Source: Brachionus sp. 'Tiscar' (Eukaryota > Rotifera > Eurotatoria > Ploima > Brachionidae). From it: 64,000 nucleotides of DNA. A program made the position numbers and the translations under genes. The notes below the pieces were generated by a model. It searched no databases, had not been told where the DNA came from, and saw only the letters and a program-made list of their open reading frames with translations. Shown here one piece after another: positions 1-12,530 of this stretch. Numbering within the stretch: the first letter of the stretch is position 1; every line of letters starts with the position of its first letter. Where the stretch lies: assembly GCA_006352455.1 (NCBI GenBank), contig VANL01000028.1, positions 42,436-106,435 of the forward strand, read 5' to 3'.

Positions 1-525
1 TTTTTCGGCTTTTATGCAACATCTTTTCTTCATTTTTAGTTAAACAAATTTTAATCATTATTGAAAAATTTTTTTAACAAATATTCTAAAATCAAAAAAT
101 AATTAAATAATTTAATTTTTGTTTCAAAATATGCTTATTATCATTGAATAAAAACAAACAATAAAAATAATCTTAATTTTACACAAATTTGAAAAAAAAA
201 TCAAATAGAAAATGAAAATGTGATTTAAATTTTTGATTTATATTTAAAGAAAAAATTATATTTTACGTAACAGAATCAAACACAGTGTTAATTTTTACAA
301 AATTTCAATTTTTTCAAACAAAATATTTTAAATAAAAAATAAAACTGACTTTAGAGACAGTGTGAAATTGTGTTTTTCCTTACAAGATTTTTCTAAAAAA
401 CATGTCGCTTAATTTTTTAAAATACACCAAAATGTGCGTTTTAGTCAAAAAAAAAATCAGTCAAAATATTTTCAGGTATCCATTTTTTGCTTAATAATAT
501 AAATAAAATTAAAAAAGAAAATTAC

Positions 526-1989
526 TTGGACAATGGAGGTTTCTGTCAATTGCCAAAAAGCCTTACAAAAATCAACATTAGCTTTTCTCATAATTTGTGA
601 CATTTTTTTTGCTCTTAGGTCAGGATCCATGATATACTTAGTCGAACTATAAACAGACATTGCAGCCTTACCGATGCTATTGGTCAACGAGCCATAGCTA
701 GTCATAGCAGGTGCGTTATTTGCGCTATTAGTTCGCTTTAAATTTTGTGGTGAATTCAAGTCCGGGCTTGTTTGAACAAGTGCATTTTCTTTGTTGGCAA
801 AAGCTTCAAATCCATCGTTGTAAGAGGTCAATGCAATAGCACATCCAGTCAATGGACGCTGCAAAGACTCGCAAAATTGAAAGCCGCAAGCTCGGCCAAA
901 AAATGCCTCCTGATGTTTGGAAGATAAATCAAAAAGTTTTTTTTCCATAGATTTTAGATTTGACTGATTCAAATTTACAAATAGAGACGGACCATGACAG
1001 TATTCTTTAACAGGAATGACATTGTTTGGACTTTTCAGTCCATTTTCAAATTCTAACAAATTTTTTTCCATCATTTCAAAGCTCAGCTCTAGAAAAATTT
1101 CCAATTTTTCCATTAATCTAACCCAAGTTTGTAGCTCTTTGATTACATTTACATTTCTAAATGTCGATGGAATATTTGGATTATTTAAACTGAATTGAAA
1201 ATAAAACTTATTTTTTCGCTCATTCAAGTCGTTCAGCACATTCAACAAACGACAGAGACAACTATCAAAAACTTGTAGAATGGATCTATAACCATTGGCT
1301 TTTATTTGTGGTTCAATATCAAACTTATGCATGTTGGCTTCAATTGATTTGTAAATGATCATCGATTTTTCAAAAGTATCTTTGCCATGAACACATAATT
1401 TAAAATATGCTTGAGCAGACTGGTCTGTTGTTTCCATAAAATCAATTTGATTATTGCTGAGATTTTGATTCAAAATTTCTTTAAAATGAGAAATTAATGC
1501 TTCCAAATTCAATGCTATATTTTTGATTAGATTATCACGGTCCGTGTCATGGACGGCCTGATTTTCCATGTTTATTATATCTGATTGATTTTTGCTTCTT
1601 CTTATGTAATAGGATCGTGAGCGTAGAAATTTTGGCCGCGATATTTTCTCGCTCTTGGAAACGCTTGGTTCAGGAGCTTCACTCTCTCCGGCTTTGTCTG
1701 GCACCGAGCGAAACTTAAGCAATGTGCTTATGCGCTTTGTTGAATCATTGAAACTTTTGTGCAATCGGGAATTAATTGCTCTGAATTCGACACAGTTCTC
1801 AGGCTTAGGGCTCTCTGGGGACATGTCTTGGTCAGGGCTGGACTCCCCGCTGGGCGCTGAGTTGATATAATTTTTAAAATTTTTGAATACATCCATGATA
1901 TTCGAATGTTTCGTTGTGTCTAGATCGAATGCTTTATTTGATTTACTTTTTATCAATTTTTTCCACAGCTTGCGTGCTATCAATTTCAT
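526..1989 (-). CDS. LIPE: Hormone-sensitive lipase, first coding exon (N-terminal domain)
   Basis: Encodes the first 488 residues of hormone-sensitive lipase, the cytosolic / lipid-droplet enzyme that hydrolyses diacylglycerol and other esters. The stretch from about residue 360 to 488 (FFGRACGFQFCESLQRP, then KYIMDPDLRAKKMSQIMRKA and FCKAFWQLTE) matches the HSL N-terminal domain that precedes the alpha/beta-hydrolase lipase domain. The first ~150 residues are a poorly conserved basic and Ser-rich extension. The ATG at 1989 is directly preceded by an in-frame TGA, which fixes the start. The exon ends at 526 in phase 0 at a GTAATT donor; the open frame past it (to 472) is intron read-through. 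The catalytic domain (HGGG and GxSxG) must lie left of this window, so the gene is partial here. Family assignment is strong; exon end is inferred from the splice motif. Confidence 0.85.
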
Positions 1990-3950
1990 TCAATTCAGTT
2001 CGAATAAAATTATTTTTATTTTTATTTAAAATAAAAATTTATCTGACCAAAAAAAATTCAAATAAAAAAAATTTAAAAATTAGAATTTAATTCTATAGAA
2101 ACTAAATAAAAAACATATAAATAAGATTTTTTCGAATGAGTTTAATCGTCAAATGTTTGTTTTTAAAGATACTAGACTTAAAGACTACATTTAAATTATT
2201 AAATGTCGATTATTTGACATTTTGCTCAAGATTACCAATCTTTCAATCTTTCAAAATCAATAAATTTTTCATAAATTAATTTTATTTTACTAACGATTTT
2301 CTCTCCATGAATTTTAAAACTTTTCTAATTAAGTTTACCAAAGGCACATTATTGTTTTTAATATTCGTAAGCATAATAAATTTTAATTTTTACCTAATTT
2401 ATAAAAAAAAAAGGCTTTCATAAAAAAAAAGGATATTAATCAGTTCCTTTTTCAGTACTAATGATCAATTAAAATGACAAAAAATGTTTGTCTTGAAAAG
2501 CTCAATTAAACAGATGTCAAGGCAGTTGTCTTGTTCCAATATTAAATAAATTTAGATTGGATTAATAAATTTCTTTTTTAATTTATACTAAATTTAAGAA
2601 TTTTTTTTTTCTCTGAAAAAAAGAGAAGATTGTTTATAATACTTACAATTTAGGCGTTTGTTGCCTCAGTTGCATAACAGACACATTTTTATTTTTTTTT
2701 ATTGAAAAAACTAATTAAAAATGATCGGGTTTAGCTTGATTGGAAATATTATTCGAAATTAGTCGAATTATCATACTAGCACTGTTATTCTAGACTTTGT
2801 TTTCTTGAAAATTTTCAATGCATAAGTAGCATAGTAGTATTTTATGAATTTTATAAAATAATTTATAATGAATTAGAAAAATTTCTAACTATGATAATAC
2901 TTTAAAATATTTTAGTTTGTTGAAATTTCAAAAATATTTCAGATTTTTATTGATAAAAAAAAGCAAGATATCATGTGATTTAAACAAAATTGATAGAGAT
3001 TGATTAAGAATGAAAGCTATTCTGCCCTGCGAGACCAAAACTTACTTAACTTAAATTTAGATTATTTATAAAATATAAAAATTAATTTTAATCTTCGATA
3101 AGCATAGACTTGAGTTTAGTATCGACTAAAAAAGATTTATGTTCTTAGATTTTTGATAAAATTTCCAAGTCTTTATCAATATTTTATTTGTTACTATTCT
3201 AAAGAGTTAATAGTCGATTTAATAATGATAAATAAATAAAAATTATAATTTATTTTTTTTACTACTTGTTCATAGTTTGTCTAATTTGAATTTGAAATCA
3301 TGCCTGGTTCATCTTTGCATATTTATCCAATTTTGATTTAAACAATATTTGATAATAAAATACTGTTCTTTTAAAAAAAAGAAGTTTTTTCTCTCTATTT
3401 AACACGCATATTAATCTAAAAATTAAACATATCTATAAATGTTATTGAGACATTTTTAATTTATGAATTAAAGTCTAAAATAGCAACTATATTAATTTCT
3501 TATCATAAATTTATCAACTTAAGTGGTCTCATTTTCGTAGCTCTTCTTAATTGAAATATTTTTTTTCGATAAAAACTAAAATTAGATATTTCAAATTTAG
3601 GATGAAATAAGTAAATCTTATATAAACCTCAATAATTCAAGAGCAAATGGTTTTATCAGTCGTTTGAGACACCCAATTCATTAATTAGCGAATGATTAAA
3701 TTAAAGGATCAAAATTTTCAAAACTTCATATAAACATTTATTACTTAAATTTATGAAAAAAAGATTGATATAAAAAAAAATTTTCATTTTCAAGTTTAGC
3801 TTTTTTCAACACTAAAAATCAAATTAAAAAAAACTCAAGACAATTAAATTGCAATTTGAATTAAAAGTGAAAATTGACTAACGATTTATATTTCACAAGT
3901 ATATGAAGAATTTTAATGAATAATTTAAGTTTATAATTTTCAATTTATCA
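1990..3950. other. AT-rich intergenic gap
   Basis: Divergent gap between the lipase (minus) and RNase H1 (plus). It is almost pure A/T runs with no open frame, tRNA or recognisable repeat. Promoters of both genes presumably lie here but no clear motif can be picked out. Confidence 0.6.
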
Positions 3951-5647
3951 ATGCCATTCTATGCTGTTAGAAAAGGACATCAACCCGGAATTTATCTATC
4001 ATGGTAATTAGATTTTTAGAAGAAAAAATTAAAAATCTTTATTTTCGAATAGGGAAGAATGTGAGAGATATGTTAAAGGTTTTTCCAAAGCTGTATATAA
4101 AAAATTTGAGACAAGAATTGATGCCGTGGCTTTTATTTTGAATAAATCACCAAATAAAGACTTACAAAGCTTGAGCAAAGATTCTCCAAAAATAAAAAAT
4201 ACAGGTTTTTTTTTTAATATTTTGCTTAAGACTAAATAAGTAAAAATCTTAAGATTTTAGGAAAGAAAGCTCGAATAATTTAGATCTAAACCAAAAAAGA
4301 AAATTAGATAAAAATGAGAATAGTCCATCTATTGCAACAGCATGTGTTAAATCAAAAGGTTTTATCATTTTTTATTCTAAGTAAAAATTCAAATATTAGC
4401 ATGTACTTGTTAGCAAATCATTTATATTGGTCAAGTCATGCTAAATATTTGCATGATGTTTCAACTTTAGTCAAATCGGCTAAAAAAATAAAAAATTTGA
4501 CTAAAAAATCTAAAAAAGAAATTGAGATCAACAATTTACGGCCGGAAAAAAAAGCCCGAATTAATGAGACTCCGGTGGAAAATACTAATACATGTATAGA
4601 AGAGAAAAAATTACATTTAAATATTGCAATTAATCAAAAAAACTACCTAACCGAATATGAAGATGAAAAACATGAATTTAGCTTTAGTAAGTTAATTGAT
4701 TTAATATTTAAATTTATCTGAATTGAAAGCTACTTACCTCTAAAATTCAAAATCATCTAATAAATATCAATTTCTATTTTTTTAATGTAAAGCTTTATCC
4801 TTCAAGGAAATATCGTCAGTAACTAAATTTTGAAATTTTAATAAAAATTTAAAAAACATTTTGGAAACCAAAATTAACCTAATATTTTTAAATCAATAAA
4901 ATCTAATCATCCGACTTTTTAAAAATATATTAGAAAAAAATTAGGGTTAGACATGTTATCAAGCTCTTTTGTAATCTTTCAGATGAATTTTTTTAATTAG
5001 TCAAAAGCACTTTATGTTTATTTGCCGAAAATAAAGAGGGCCAAAAAGCTGTAGTGTATACAGATGGTGCTTGTTCAAATAATGGAAAGCCGAATGCTGT
5101 TGCAGGAATTGGGGTCTTTTGGGGCAAGAATCATCCTCTGTAAATTTAGAAATACATTTTTAAACCAATTTTTAAAATTTTTTTAAATAAAAGAAATATA
5201 AGTAAAAAGCTAAATGGTTTGCAAACTAATAATAGAGCAGAGATAAATGTTAGATAAACTCTTTAAATTAAGTAAATTTAAAAAAGTTGATATTTTAAGG
5301 CCGCTATTGTTGCTATTAGCCAAGCTTTAACTTATGATGCTTCTGAATTAACTTTGTATACTGATAGTAAATTTATGATGAATTCAATAAATGACTGGAT
5401 AAACAAATGGAAAAAAAATGGCTGGAAGACAGCGAGTGGAGAATCGGTAAAAAATATTGATGATTTTAAGAAATTAGATTATCTTTGCTCGAAAATAAAA
5501 ATAAACTGGGTAATTTGAATAAAAAATAATAAGAATTTTTCATTCATTTACTGAAAAAGAAAATTTATTTAGATTTACGTACCTGGTCATAAAGGTCATC
5601 ATGGAAATGAAGAAGCCGATAAATTAGCTACCCAATGTTTAAGATAA
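3951..5647 (+). CDS. RNASEH1: Ribonuclease H1, eight exons
   Basis: RNase H1 cleaves the RNA strand of RNA-DNA hybrids in nucleus and mitochondria. Exons: 3951-4003, 4053-4204, 4254-4358, 4414-4686, 5001-5139, 5203-5248, 5300-5509, 5573-5647; the joined frame is 350 residues plus stop, against ~290-330 in other animals. Residues 1-45 form the hybrid-binding domain (FYAVRKGHQPGIYLSW). A lysine-rich linker follows, then the catalytic domain with the four acidic residues in TDGACSNNG, NNRAEI, YTDSKF and GNEEADKLA, and the conserved VPGHKGHHGN loop. Two acceptors are weak: exon 3 starts after TTAAG at 4253 and exon 4 after TTGTTAG at 4413, because the nearer AGs give stops. The start is the first codon of the hybrid-binding domain, so no mitochondrial leader is visible. 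Catalytic-domain assignment is certain; linker exon borders are inferred. Confidence 0.88.
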
Positions 5648-5935
5648 TTTTCACTAATTTCTTTTAAATCAATTTAAAATGTTGAAAAGATTTTTTAGAG
5701 TAACTTAAATACATTATTTTTTGGATTAGAAATGTTTATTTAAAACTTAAACTAGATTTGTGACCTTAGTATAAAAAATTTGAGCTTCTACTTTAAATTA
5801 GCAATTAAATATTATTTACAGTTACTACGACTTTTCAAGTATCATTATGGAAATAAAATATCACTGTAAACCAAAAAATTAGTTTTTTTTTTATTTAAAA
5901 ATAAAGTCAAAAAATTTTTGCAGACTTAATTTTAA

Positions 5936-6151
5936 CACTAGAAAGCCCGGCTGATTTATTACAAAAATTTCAAATTAAAATTTCAAGAATAATAAATAAA
6001 ATTTATTTAAAAATTAAAAAAAATTTTAAATTTTTACAATTTTATTTTTAATTTCTTTGAGTAATTTCTTAAAACTTTATTTCTTTGAGATAATATTCAA
6101 GTTTGAATTTTTCAAAAAGGGGTCTAAAAAACCCCCTAGGGCTTTCTAGTG
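5936..6151. mobile_element. MITE of piggyBac type flanked by TTAA
   Basis: A 216-bp element with a perfect 13-bp terminal inverted repeat, CACTAGAAAGCCC at 5936 and its complement at 6139-6151, bounded on both sides by TTAA (5932-5935 and 6152-6155). TTAA target duplication is the hallmark of piggyBac-like transposons. It has no coding capacity. A run GGGGTCTAAAAAACCCCC near the right end forms a sub-terminal hairpin. A diverged relative of this end lies near 7820, and a related element at 19151-19361. Confidence 0.75.
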
Positions 6152-6155
6152 TTAA

Positions 6156-8429
6156 CAAACATATCCTTTTTATTGTAAATAAATATTCTAAAATTTAATC
6201 AAAATGAAAAATCTTATAAATATTTTAGAAAATGCGTAGAAAAATTCAATTAATTAAATCAAAATTGTAAGTAATTGAATTAAAAAAAAAATACAACATA
6301 ACCTTTTTAGAAATAAATTTTTAAATTTTTATTAATTTAAAGTCTTTTTTTAAAATTGAAATGTTCAATTAAAATGAAAAGAAAAATATTATGAAAAAAT
6401 TTCGAAAACTAATAAATTAAGGAAGATTATAATTAAATAATATTTCAAAAAGACTATAATTAAAGATAATTAAATGTTGATTCAATATTTTAAAAATAGC
6501 AGTCTTAAGCTTATCTTTTTTTTCTGATTGAAATATAAAATAAAATTTTATAGATTTTATAACAAATTTTCAAATTTTCAAATTGCAAATTTTGCAATCT
6601 TAACCATTTTTTTTATTATTTAGCTATGGAGAATGTTTAAATTAAGAGCGGAAATATGCTAGATTTTATTTTGTGCCTAGAATATAAAATAACATATCAA
6701 TCAATTTTTACATTATTTATAAAAAAATCAATCATCAGTTTTTTTGACGCAAGAAATTTCAACTAATGTACGCAAAAATGATAGTAATTTTTAAAAAGAA
6801 AATTATATATATTATATTTTTTCTTATAGCTACAATTAATAGTCTTATCTTTAAGGGAAAATTAAATTTTTTTAATCCCGAAAATAATTCAATGACTTTG
6901 AATTATTATAAGTTAATTAAACTAGTTTTTAAAATCTTCAAAAATGATTTCTCAACTATTATTTGATAACTAATCATTTGATACAACAAAATTTTTTTTT
7001 GAATGCAATTAAATGAGAAAAAATAATCTTTAGATAGCTAATTAAAGATAGTTTTTTTTTTCTCCCTATAAACTTTAAAATTAATAAATCTAAAATTAAA
7101 ATGGCATATTTTAAAAATATTTATGGCATATTTTAAAAAAGACATAAAAATTAATTAATAATAAAAGTAATCATTTTTTGATAAAAGATTAAAGAAATAA
7201 AGATGATGTAAAGTAATCATGTCTAGGCGATGAGAATGCAAAGAGTGGTCCGATATTCAATACACAACGCAGAAAACGGTCAAAGATGACTTGAAGAACT
7301 GCTGAACACTTAACGCTCGTATGAAAATAGAAGATAGAAGAGGATTAAAACTTGAATCTTTTATCTCCAATTTTAAAATCAGATTTATTGTTATTATAAA
7401 TTAATTATGAGAATATTGGAATAATTATTATTCTTTTTTTTCTTAATCATAATTAGTTATTGTTTTATAATTCATTTTTAAAAATTAGCACAAATCATGG
7501 GACGTTTTGATTAATAATTTTCAAAGAATATTTTTTTTAATTGATTAAAATTAAATAATTCAAAAAATTATTCTATAATTTAAAATTAAAACATCACAAA
7601 GGAACTAAATAAACTTGCTTTTTATGTTCTTATAGATTCAATAACATTTCAATTTTTGATCAAAAATCATGGATTTTATTGAAAAGTAAAAGTATAGCTT
7701 TCAATTTTTTTAATTTCATTATGATACCATTTTAACAAAATTTAAATATAAATCTTTCCATCGACTAAATGACAATTTTTACTTTATAAAGTATTTTCAA
7801 TCAAAGCCATTTATACTTGAAGGCCCGAGGGGTTTTTTAAACTCCTTTTTAAAAAAATCACAACGTGTAAATAATCTTAAGTAAATAAAGCTTTAAAAAC
7901 TTAAAAAAAGAAATAATGATTTTTAGTTCAAATAAAACCAATTAACAAATTTCACATATAATGATAAAATTAATAAATTTTTTAGCTAAATTTCTATAAA
8001 TTTAAAATTTTTATTCTTTTTAATTTATAGATTAACAGTATAAAATAGTTTTTATTTTGTCAATATTCAAGAAAACTAAAAAATAAAGCAATTTTAGAAA
8101 AATTCTCATTAAAATCAATTTATTAAGATTACATTTCAAAATATTGTATTGAGATAAAAATTAAACATTGTTTTTAAACCTTAGTTTTTAAACCATTAAA
8201 AAAAATTAAATTCTAAAAAAAAATATTAAATAAAAATTAATCTCTTTGGAATCTAAATTCTTTTCATTGATGCTAGCAAAAACTACAATCAAAAGCTCCT
8301 CTGCAACATCAATCAGAGAGATAAATAAAAATTTTTTAAACAAAATTAGCAATAAATTTTTCTAAAATTTTCACTAAATAACAATTGGTTCATTTCAGTA
8401 AAACACATAAAAATTTCTATTTATTTTGA
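6156..8429. other. Intergenic gap with a diverged MITE end
   Basis: AT-rich sequence without a convincing gene. Around 7816-7960, GGCCCGAGGGGTTTTTTAAAC and the following ~100 bases resemble the right end of the 5936-6151 element in reverse, so it is probably an old partial copy. A GC-richer island at about 7205-7345 looks unlike the surroundings but has no frame I can recognise. Confidence 0.45.
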
Positions 8430-8575
8430 TAGTTTTTTCTAACTTCTGCTGTTGTAAAAGTTGTGTGGTCAAGTATTAGACGTATTTATTTTGAAACCCC
8501 ATTTATTACAGTATTCGTTTATTTCATGTATAGCCGCTTGTAAGGATTTTTTAGTATACGATTTTGATTTATGTT
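8430..8575 (-). mobile_element. LINE reverse transcriptase fragment
   Basis: On the minus strand, 8570 down to about 8460 reads KSLQAAIHEINEYCNKWGF then KINTSNT and a stop. This is the segment of non-LTR reverse transcriptase just after the catalytic FADD box (pattern LQ..I..i..W...WgfkiN..KT). The fragment is too short to place in a clade. A small minus-strand open frame next to it (8569-8766, Lys/Arg-rich) has no recognisable similarity and may be part of the same relic. Confidence 0.5.
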
Positions 8576-8964
8576 AACCAAATTTTCTTTCTTTCTGATT
8601 TGAAATTTGTTTTCCTAGGAATGAGAGAGTTACTTCTTTTGGTAACTCTGGAATTTGGTGGCTCATTTTCCTGCTTTAATTTTTTAAGTTTTCGAACCGA
8701 ACTAATTAAATTTTTTTTTTTATCTCTAAGTCTTTTGCTTGTTTTCATATTCGCCAGAGCCATCATTTGGATCTTGTCAATTATAGGTTACAGTTGTGAG
8801 TTGTTGTAATTTCTGACTGATAGTAAAAATTGTTCATCCCGTTTCTGACTCAAGTAGATAATTTAATAGTTTAAAAAAGTAAAAATATTCTAAGCTGAGT
8901 TCCATATTTATTCTTGTTTGCGAGCACACAAACTTGATCGAGTCAACCAAACCACGATTTCTGT

Positions 8965-10260
8965 CTACAAATGATCGATTATAACCAATGAAGTCTTTGG
9001 ACTGTATTCCATTAAATTCATATTTATTTTCTTCTCAATGTTCTTTAGCTGTTTGCAGTATGACGTATTCTTTTGTTCAAAGGTAGAGTAATTCCCATGC
9101 AGAAACGACAACAAGTCCCAACATATTTTACTATTTTTTAATTGTTTCATAAAAAATAACTTGTGCTTCAACTTCTCCACCGTTTCTAGCCTTAGAGTAT
9201 CCAACATAGGACTAAATCTCGCAAATTTCTTAATACCAAAAGCCCTTTTGATAAGTAGATTCTGTCTAGTATCTAATTCACAGAATTTACTGTCCACAAT
9301 AAAAACTACGTCTAAGTGATACCGGAATTGATTGGCAAAACTGCTCATACAGAAAACCCACTAGATATGGACAGGCCGACTTAGGTTTACATTCTAAGTC
9401 ATATAGGAAGTAGAAACCCTTTTCCACTTTTTTCCATTTTTCTTCTACATATTTCCAAACAAAGTCATTTTCACTCATTTGCACAAGACCTAGATGCCCA
9501 ACTTTATGAGTCTGAGGTATTTCAGAGTCACTTAGTACACAAATTTTTTTGTATATGTAGATCTACCTTTTTGAAGAGTAAGAGACGCAGATTTTTAGGA
9601 TTAAAGTTCATTTTCCACCGCTGGGCATACCTAGAGCAAATGTCAAGTAGAGTTTGACACTGTCCAAATGAAGGTGACAATATAATAATATCATCACAGT
9701 ATCCTGTTATAGACAAGATTGGTAGATTAAACTTTTTTGTAATCCAAACTAAATCGTATCCTTTTTTATTATCTTGGACAATGTCACTGTGGACTTTTTG
9801 CTTTTAAATCTCCTATTATTACATTAAAGTCAAATTTTCCATTTATTTGGTTAAAATTTTTTTTATCAAACTCTTAGTCTGGAATCGAATATATGCTAAA
9901 ACTCGTTAAATTATATATTTCATTGGACTTGACCCTAATACCTTCAATTTCTTAAGATAAATCTGTTCTGCTCTAATGTCATCTCTAACGCATAGCATAA
10001 CTCCTCTTACTTTGTTTGTTTTCTTATGTTATCTTAAAACTTAGAAATTATTGATTTTGACTTATTTTTTTTAAAAACGTTTCGTTTAGGCTGATGTAGC
10101 TGGCGTTTATTTGTGGGCTATGTTGCTGATGTGCAAGGTTTAGATTGAAAAATGGTGGAAATTGTTGTAATGGAGTTAAAGAAAACTGTGTTAATGGTTG
10201 TTGAGAGACTAAATTTATTTGGAATTTTCATGTTGGGCATGTATATTTGTAGCATGAAAA
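8965..10260 (-). mobile_element. Decayed non-LTR retrotransposon (endonuclease plus RT pieces)
   Basis: Read on the minus strand from 10260 downward: a Pro/Gln-rich stretch, then an AP-endonuclease domain (ISLNETFLKK, RGVMLCVRDDIRAEQI, EGIRV, and FDFNVIIGDLKAKSP ending near 9790), then reverse transcriptase starting abruptly at the palm (GYCDDIIILSPS near 9700, followed by YAQRWKMNFNPKN), then the C-terminal region (CELDTRQNLLIKRAFGIKKF near 9250). The C-terminal pieces sit in two overlapping frames (8965-9348 and 9287-9484), and stops and frameshifts are frequent, so it is dead. The fingers part of the RT is missing: the endonuclease runs directly into the palm, so an internal deletion is likely. 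The YCDD box replaces the usual FADD. Confidence 0.75.
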
Positions 10261-10321
10261 ATTATATTCAAGGCGGTTCGTAATATAGACTTATTCTAGT
10301 TTTTTCGTGTATATTGTCTAA

Positions 10322-10673
10322 CGTGCCAGTCTCGGATAACTGCTCTATTCCGGGTTATTTGCCCACTTTAGAAACAAAGCTTTTCATCCGTTTGGCCTTG
10401 CAATCACCACTGGCGAGACAAAAGAAAATTACTAAATTTTATATAAATCTCTAAAAGAGTCGGTACATTGTCTTTTTAGGATTAAAATCAATCCTACAAT
10501 TCTGATAGCTGACGGTGCACCTGCCATCCACTATAGATTTGCTTCTGTGTTTAATTTGAATAAAAGAGTAATGTGTTGGGCTCATGCAATGCGAAATTTA
10601 GTTCAAACATTTAAAAATCAAGAACATTTCGCAAGTTTTAGTACATACATTCATCAATTACGGCTGGTTTGAC
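10322..10673 (+). pseudogene. Mutator-like (MULE) transposase core, broken
   Basis: One frame stays open over about 110 codons except for one internal TAA near 10433. It reads FHPFGLAITTGETKENY, then ILIADGAPAIHYRFASVF, then KRVMCWAHAMRNL. This is the MULE transposase catalytic core: hP.glai...E, the aspartate in aDGa.ai, and the C..H...n motif that follows. The frame stops at a TGA near 10673. No upstream DNA-binding domain or downstream half is present in the same orientation; a C-terminal MULE fragment lies on the opposite strand at 11853-12173. Confidence 0.7.
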
Positions 10674-11239
10674 GGTAGAGCACTGGGTCATCCGGTTAAA
10701 AATAACTATGTGTTGATTTTCTTAAATCAGTAAAGAAATGCCAATGGAAAACCTATTCTGAATTTTTATAATCATTACATGAATAAAGAGTTAAAAGTTG
10801 AAATTAAAATGATTGGAATTTGAGCACATGCACTTGTCCGTCTTGGCACAAACTTATTTTATTGACTAATTTTTTTTTGACAAATTAATATAAATAAATG
10901 ATGATTTAATTTTTTTTTAATTGACATTTAATAAAAATAAATGACACTTTAATATATTTTCTTTCACTAAATATCAACAAATGGTACAACATTTCAGTAA
11001 TGCCTTTCATTATTTATTATTATTAGATAAAATTATTTTTTTAATAGTTCTTGTATAAATTTTAGCTGTTTGATAAACTCCAATTTGTTGAAGAATTAAT
11101 TAAAGCGTCAACAGGGAACAAATTTAAAAATTAAATTAATAGTTAAGTCTTTTGAGTTGAAAAATTAAATGAGAATTTGGAACAATTTCAAGTCAAGTCA
11201 TTAACTTGACTTTGAAAAGACTTAAAATGACTTTTTTTC

Positions 11240-12530
11240 TGACTTTTGCACAATATAATCAAAAGAAGTGGACCAAGGACCGAGCCTTGGGGTCCACTTT
11301 TGAAATTTTTCCAACTTGACACTGCTTGACCAAGTACTACTCTCTAAAAACGCTGTGTAAAAAACGCTTCTATCCATTTCAATAATTTGTCATCAAAGCC
11401 ATATTTACTGTATTTTAATAATTAATCTAGAATGAGGGACTTTATCAAATAAACAAACGACATCTTTAGGGTTTTTTTGGTATATGTTTGAGCTTCATGT
11501 AAGTTTGTAGCTCAACTCTTCCTTGTTTTCGAACATTTATTAATTTGTTTTCAGTCAAATACGATAAAATTACGTTTATAATCTCTCCATTAATTTACAG
11601 ATGATTGAAATTAATAAAATTGGTCTGTAATTAGCGCTCACTTTACTACCTTTCTTGTGCAGCGCGATAACGGCTCTATATCATTACTAAAAAAAAATTA
11701 CATAGAAAATTTAAATTGAAAAATTATTATTATTTGTCCGAAATTTATTACATAGAAAAATTAACATTGAAAAAATTATCATATTTTTTGGTCAAATACC
11801 TGGTCAAAAAAATCTATTAAGCTTTTATTTTATATCATAAAATGAATAAAAATTAGTATGACATTTTTCCTATTAATTTATCTAGAAATTCTAAATATTT
11901 TTTACTTTTATTTTGTATATATAAATTTTTAATTGATTCATCTATTTTATTCTCTCTTCGATCTCTATTGAATTCAACACCAACTTTTATTTGTTTTAAA
12001 CAGCATTCTGCTAAATGTTGCTCTTTTATGAAATTATAAATCAATTTGTTTATAACTGGATGACTATTGATTCCATTTTTGACAGCCTGATGCCATGTTT
12101 TCAAACTATTATTAGAGCATGGCAAATAATTTAGTATTCTTATGAGCATTGTGAATTTTGAAACAAAAAACAAAAGGTTAAAATCGAATTAACTTTATTT
12201 ATTTAGACCCAAAACTTGTTCTGAAAATTGTATCAGCTGATACAAAGCTGATCATTTGCAGAGAGAAATTATGGATCATTCAAGCTTTTTATCAGCTGAT
12301 TTTTCTATCTACTAATTTTCGGACAAAAAATTGTCACTTTCCAATGTAAATTTTCTATGTTATTTTTTTGCTATGTAATGATATGGCCCCGCGGTAACAT
12401 TAACTTGAAGCAATTGCTTAGGTACTGTTCCACACTGATAAGAATTTTTAAAAATAATTACCAAGGGAAGCGAGGCCGAATTTATTAAATTTTTTACCAC
12501 TTGCCACTTAATTTAGCTCCAATTTGTATC
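11240..12530 (-). mobile_element. LINE reverse transcriptase relic split by a later insertion
   Basis: On the minus strand 12530-12390 reads NSASLPLVIIFKNSYQ then CGTVPKQLLQVNVTA. After a 707-bp interruption the same protein resumes at 11677 with VIALHKKGSKVSANYRP, then FDKVPHSRLI, YGFDDKLLKWIEAFF and SGPQGSVLGPLL near 11290. These are successive blocks of non-LTR reverse transcriptase (CR1/jockey-like group). Stops and frameshifts show it is dead. The palm FADD box and C terminus are not found downstream. The break falls exactly between two neighbouring blocks, so the interruption is an insertion rather than a rearrangement. Confidence 0.7.
11678..12384 (-). mobile_element. MULE-derived element nested in the LINE, with C-terminal transposase ORF
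   Basis: The 707-bp insertion has inverted ends: ATATCATTAC at 11678-11687 and its complement at 12375-12384. The similarity runs inward for about 65 bp through TTACATAGAAAATTTA and TTTGTCCGAAA. Inside, on the minus strand (11853-12173), is a 106-codon ORF with NNSLKTWHQAVKNGINSHP and FIKEQHL. This pattern (NN..e.wH..f......hp....fi..l..EQ) is the C-terminal part of animal MULE transposases. The catalytic core is absent, so the element is an internally deleted, non-autonomous derivative. A palindrome TATCAGCTGATA and a second ATCAGCTGA lie between ORF and right end. The target duplication is unclear (GGCTC versus GGCCC at the two borders). Confidence 0.65.

Noticed and set aside
1016..1870. 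Plus-strand ORFs at 1016-1198 and 1655-1870
   Set aside because: Antisense to the lipase exon; composition mirrors the real frame.
6766..6966. 66-codon plus-strand ORF
   Set aside because: Low-complexity Ile/Phe/Lys/Asn frame of the kind expected by chance in this AT content.
8564..8809. 81-codon hydrophobic plus-strand ORF
   Set aside because: Opposite to a Lys-rich minus-strand relic; hydrophobicity is the complement of Lys codons.
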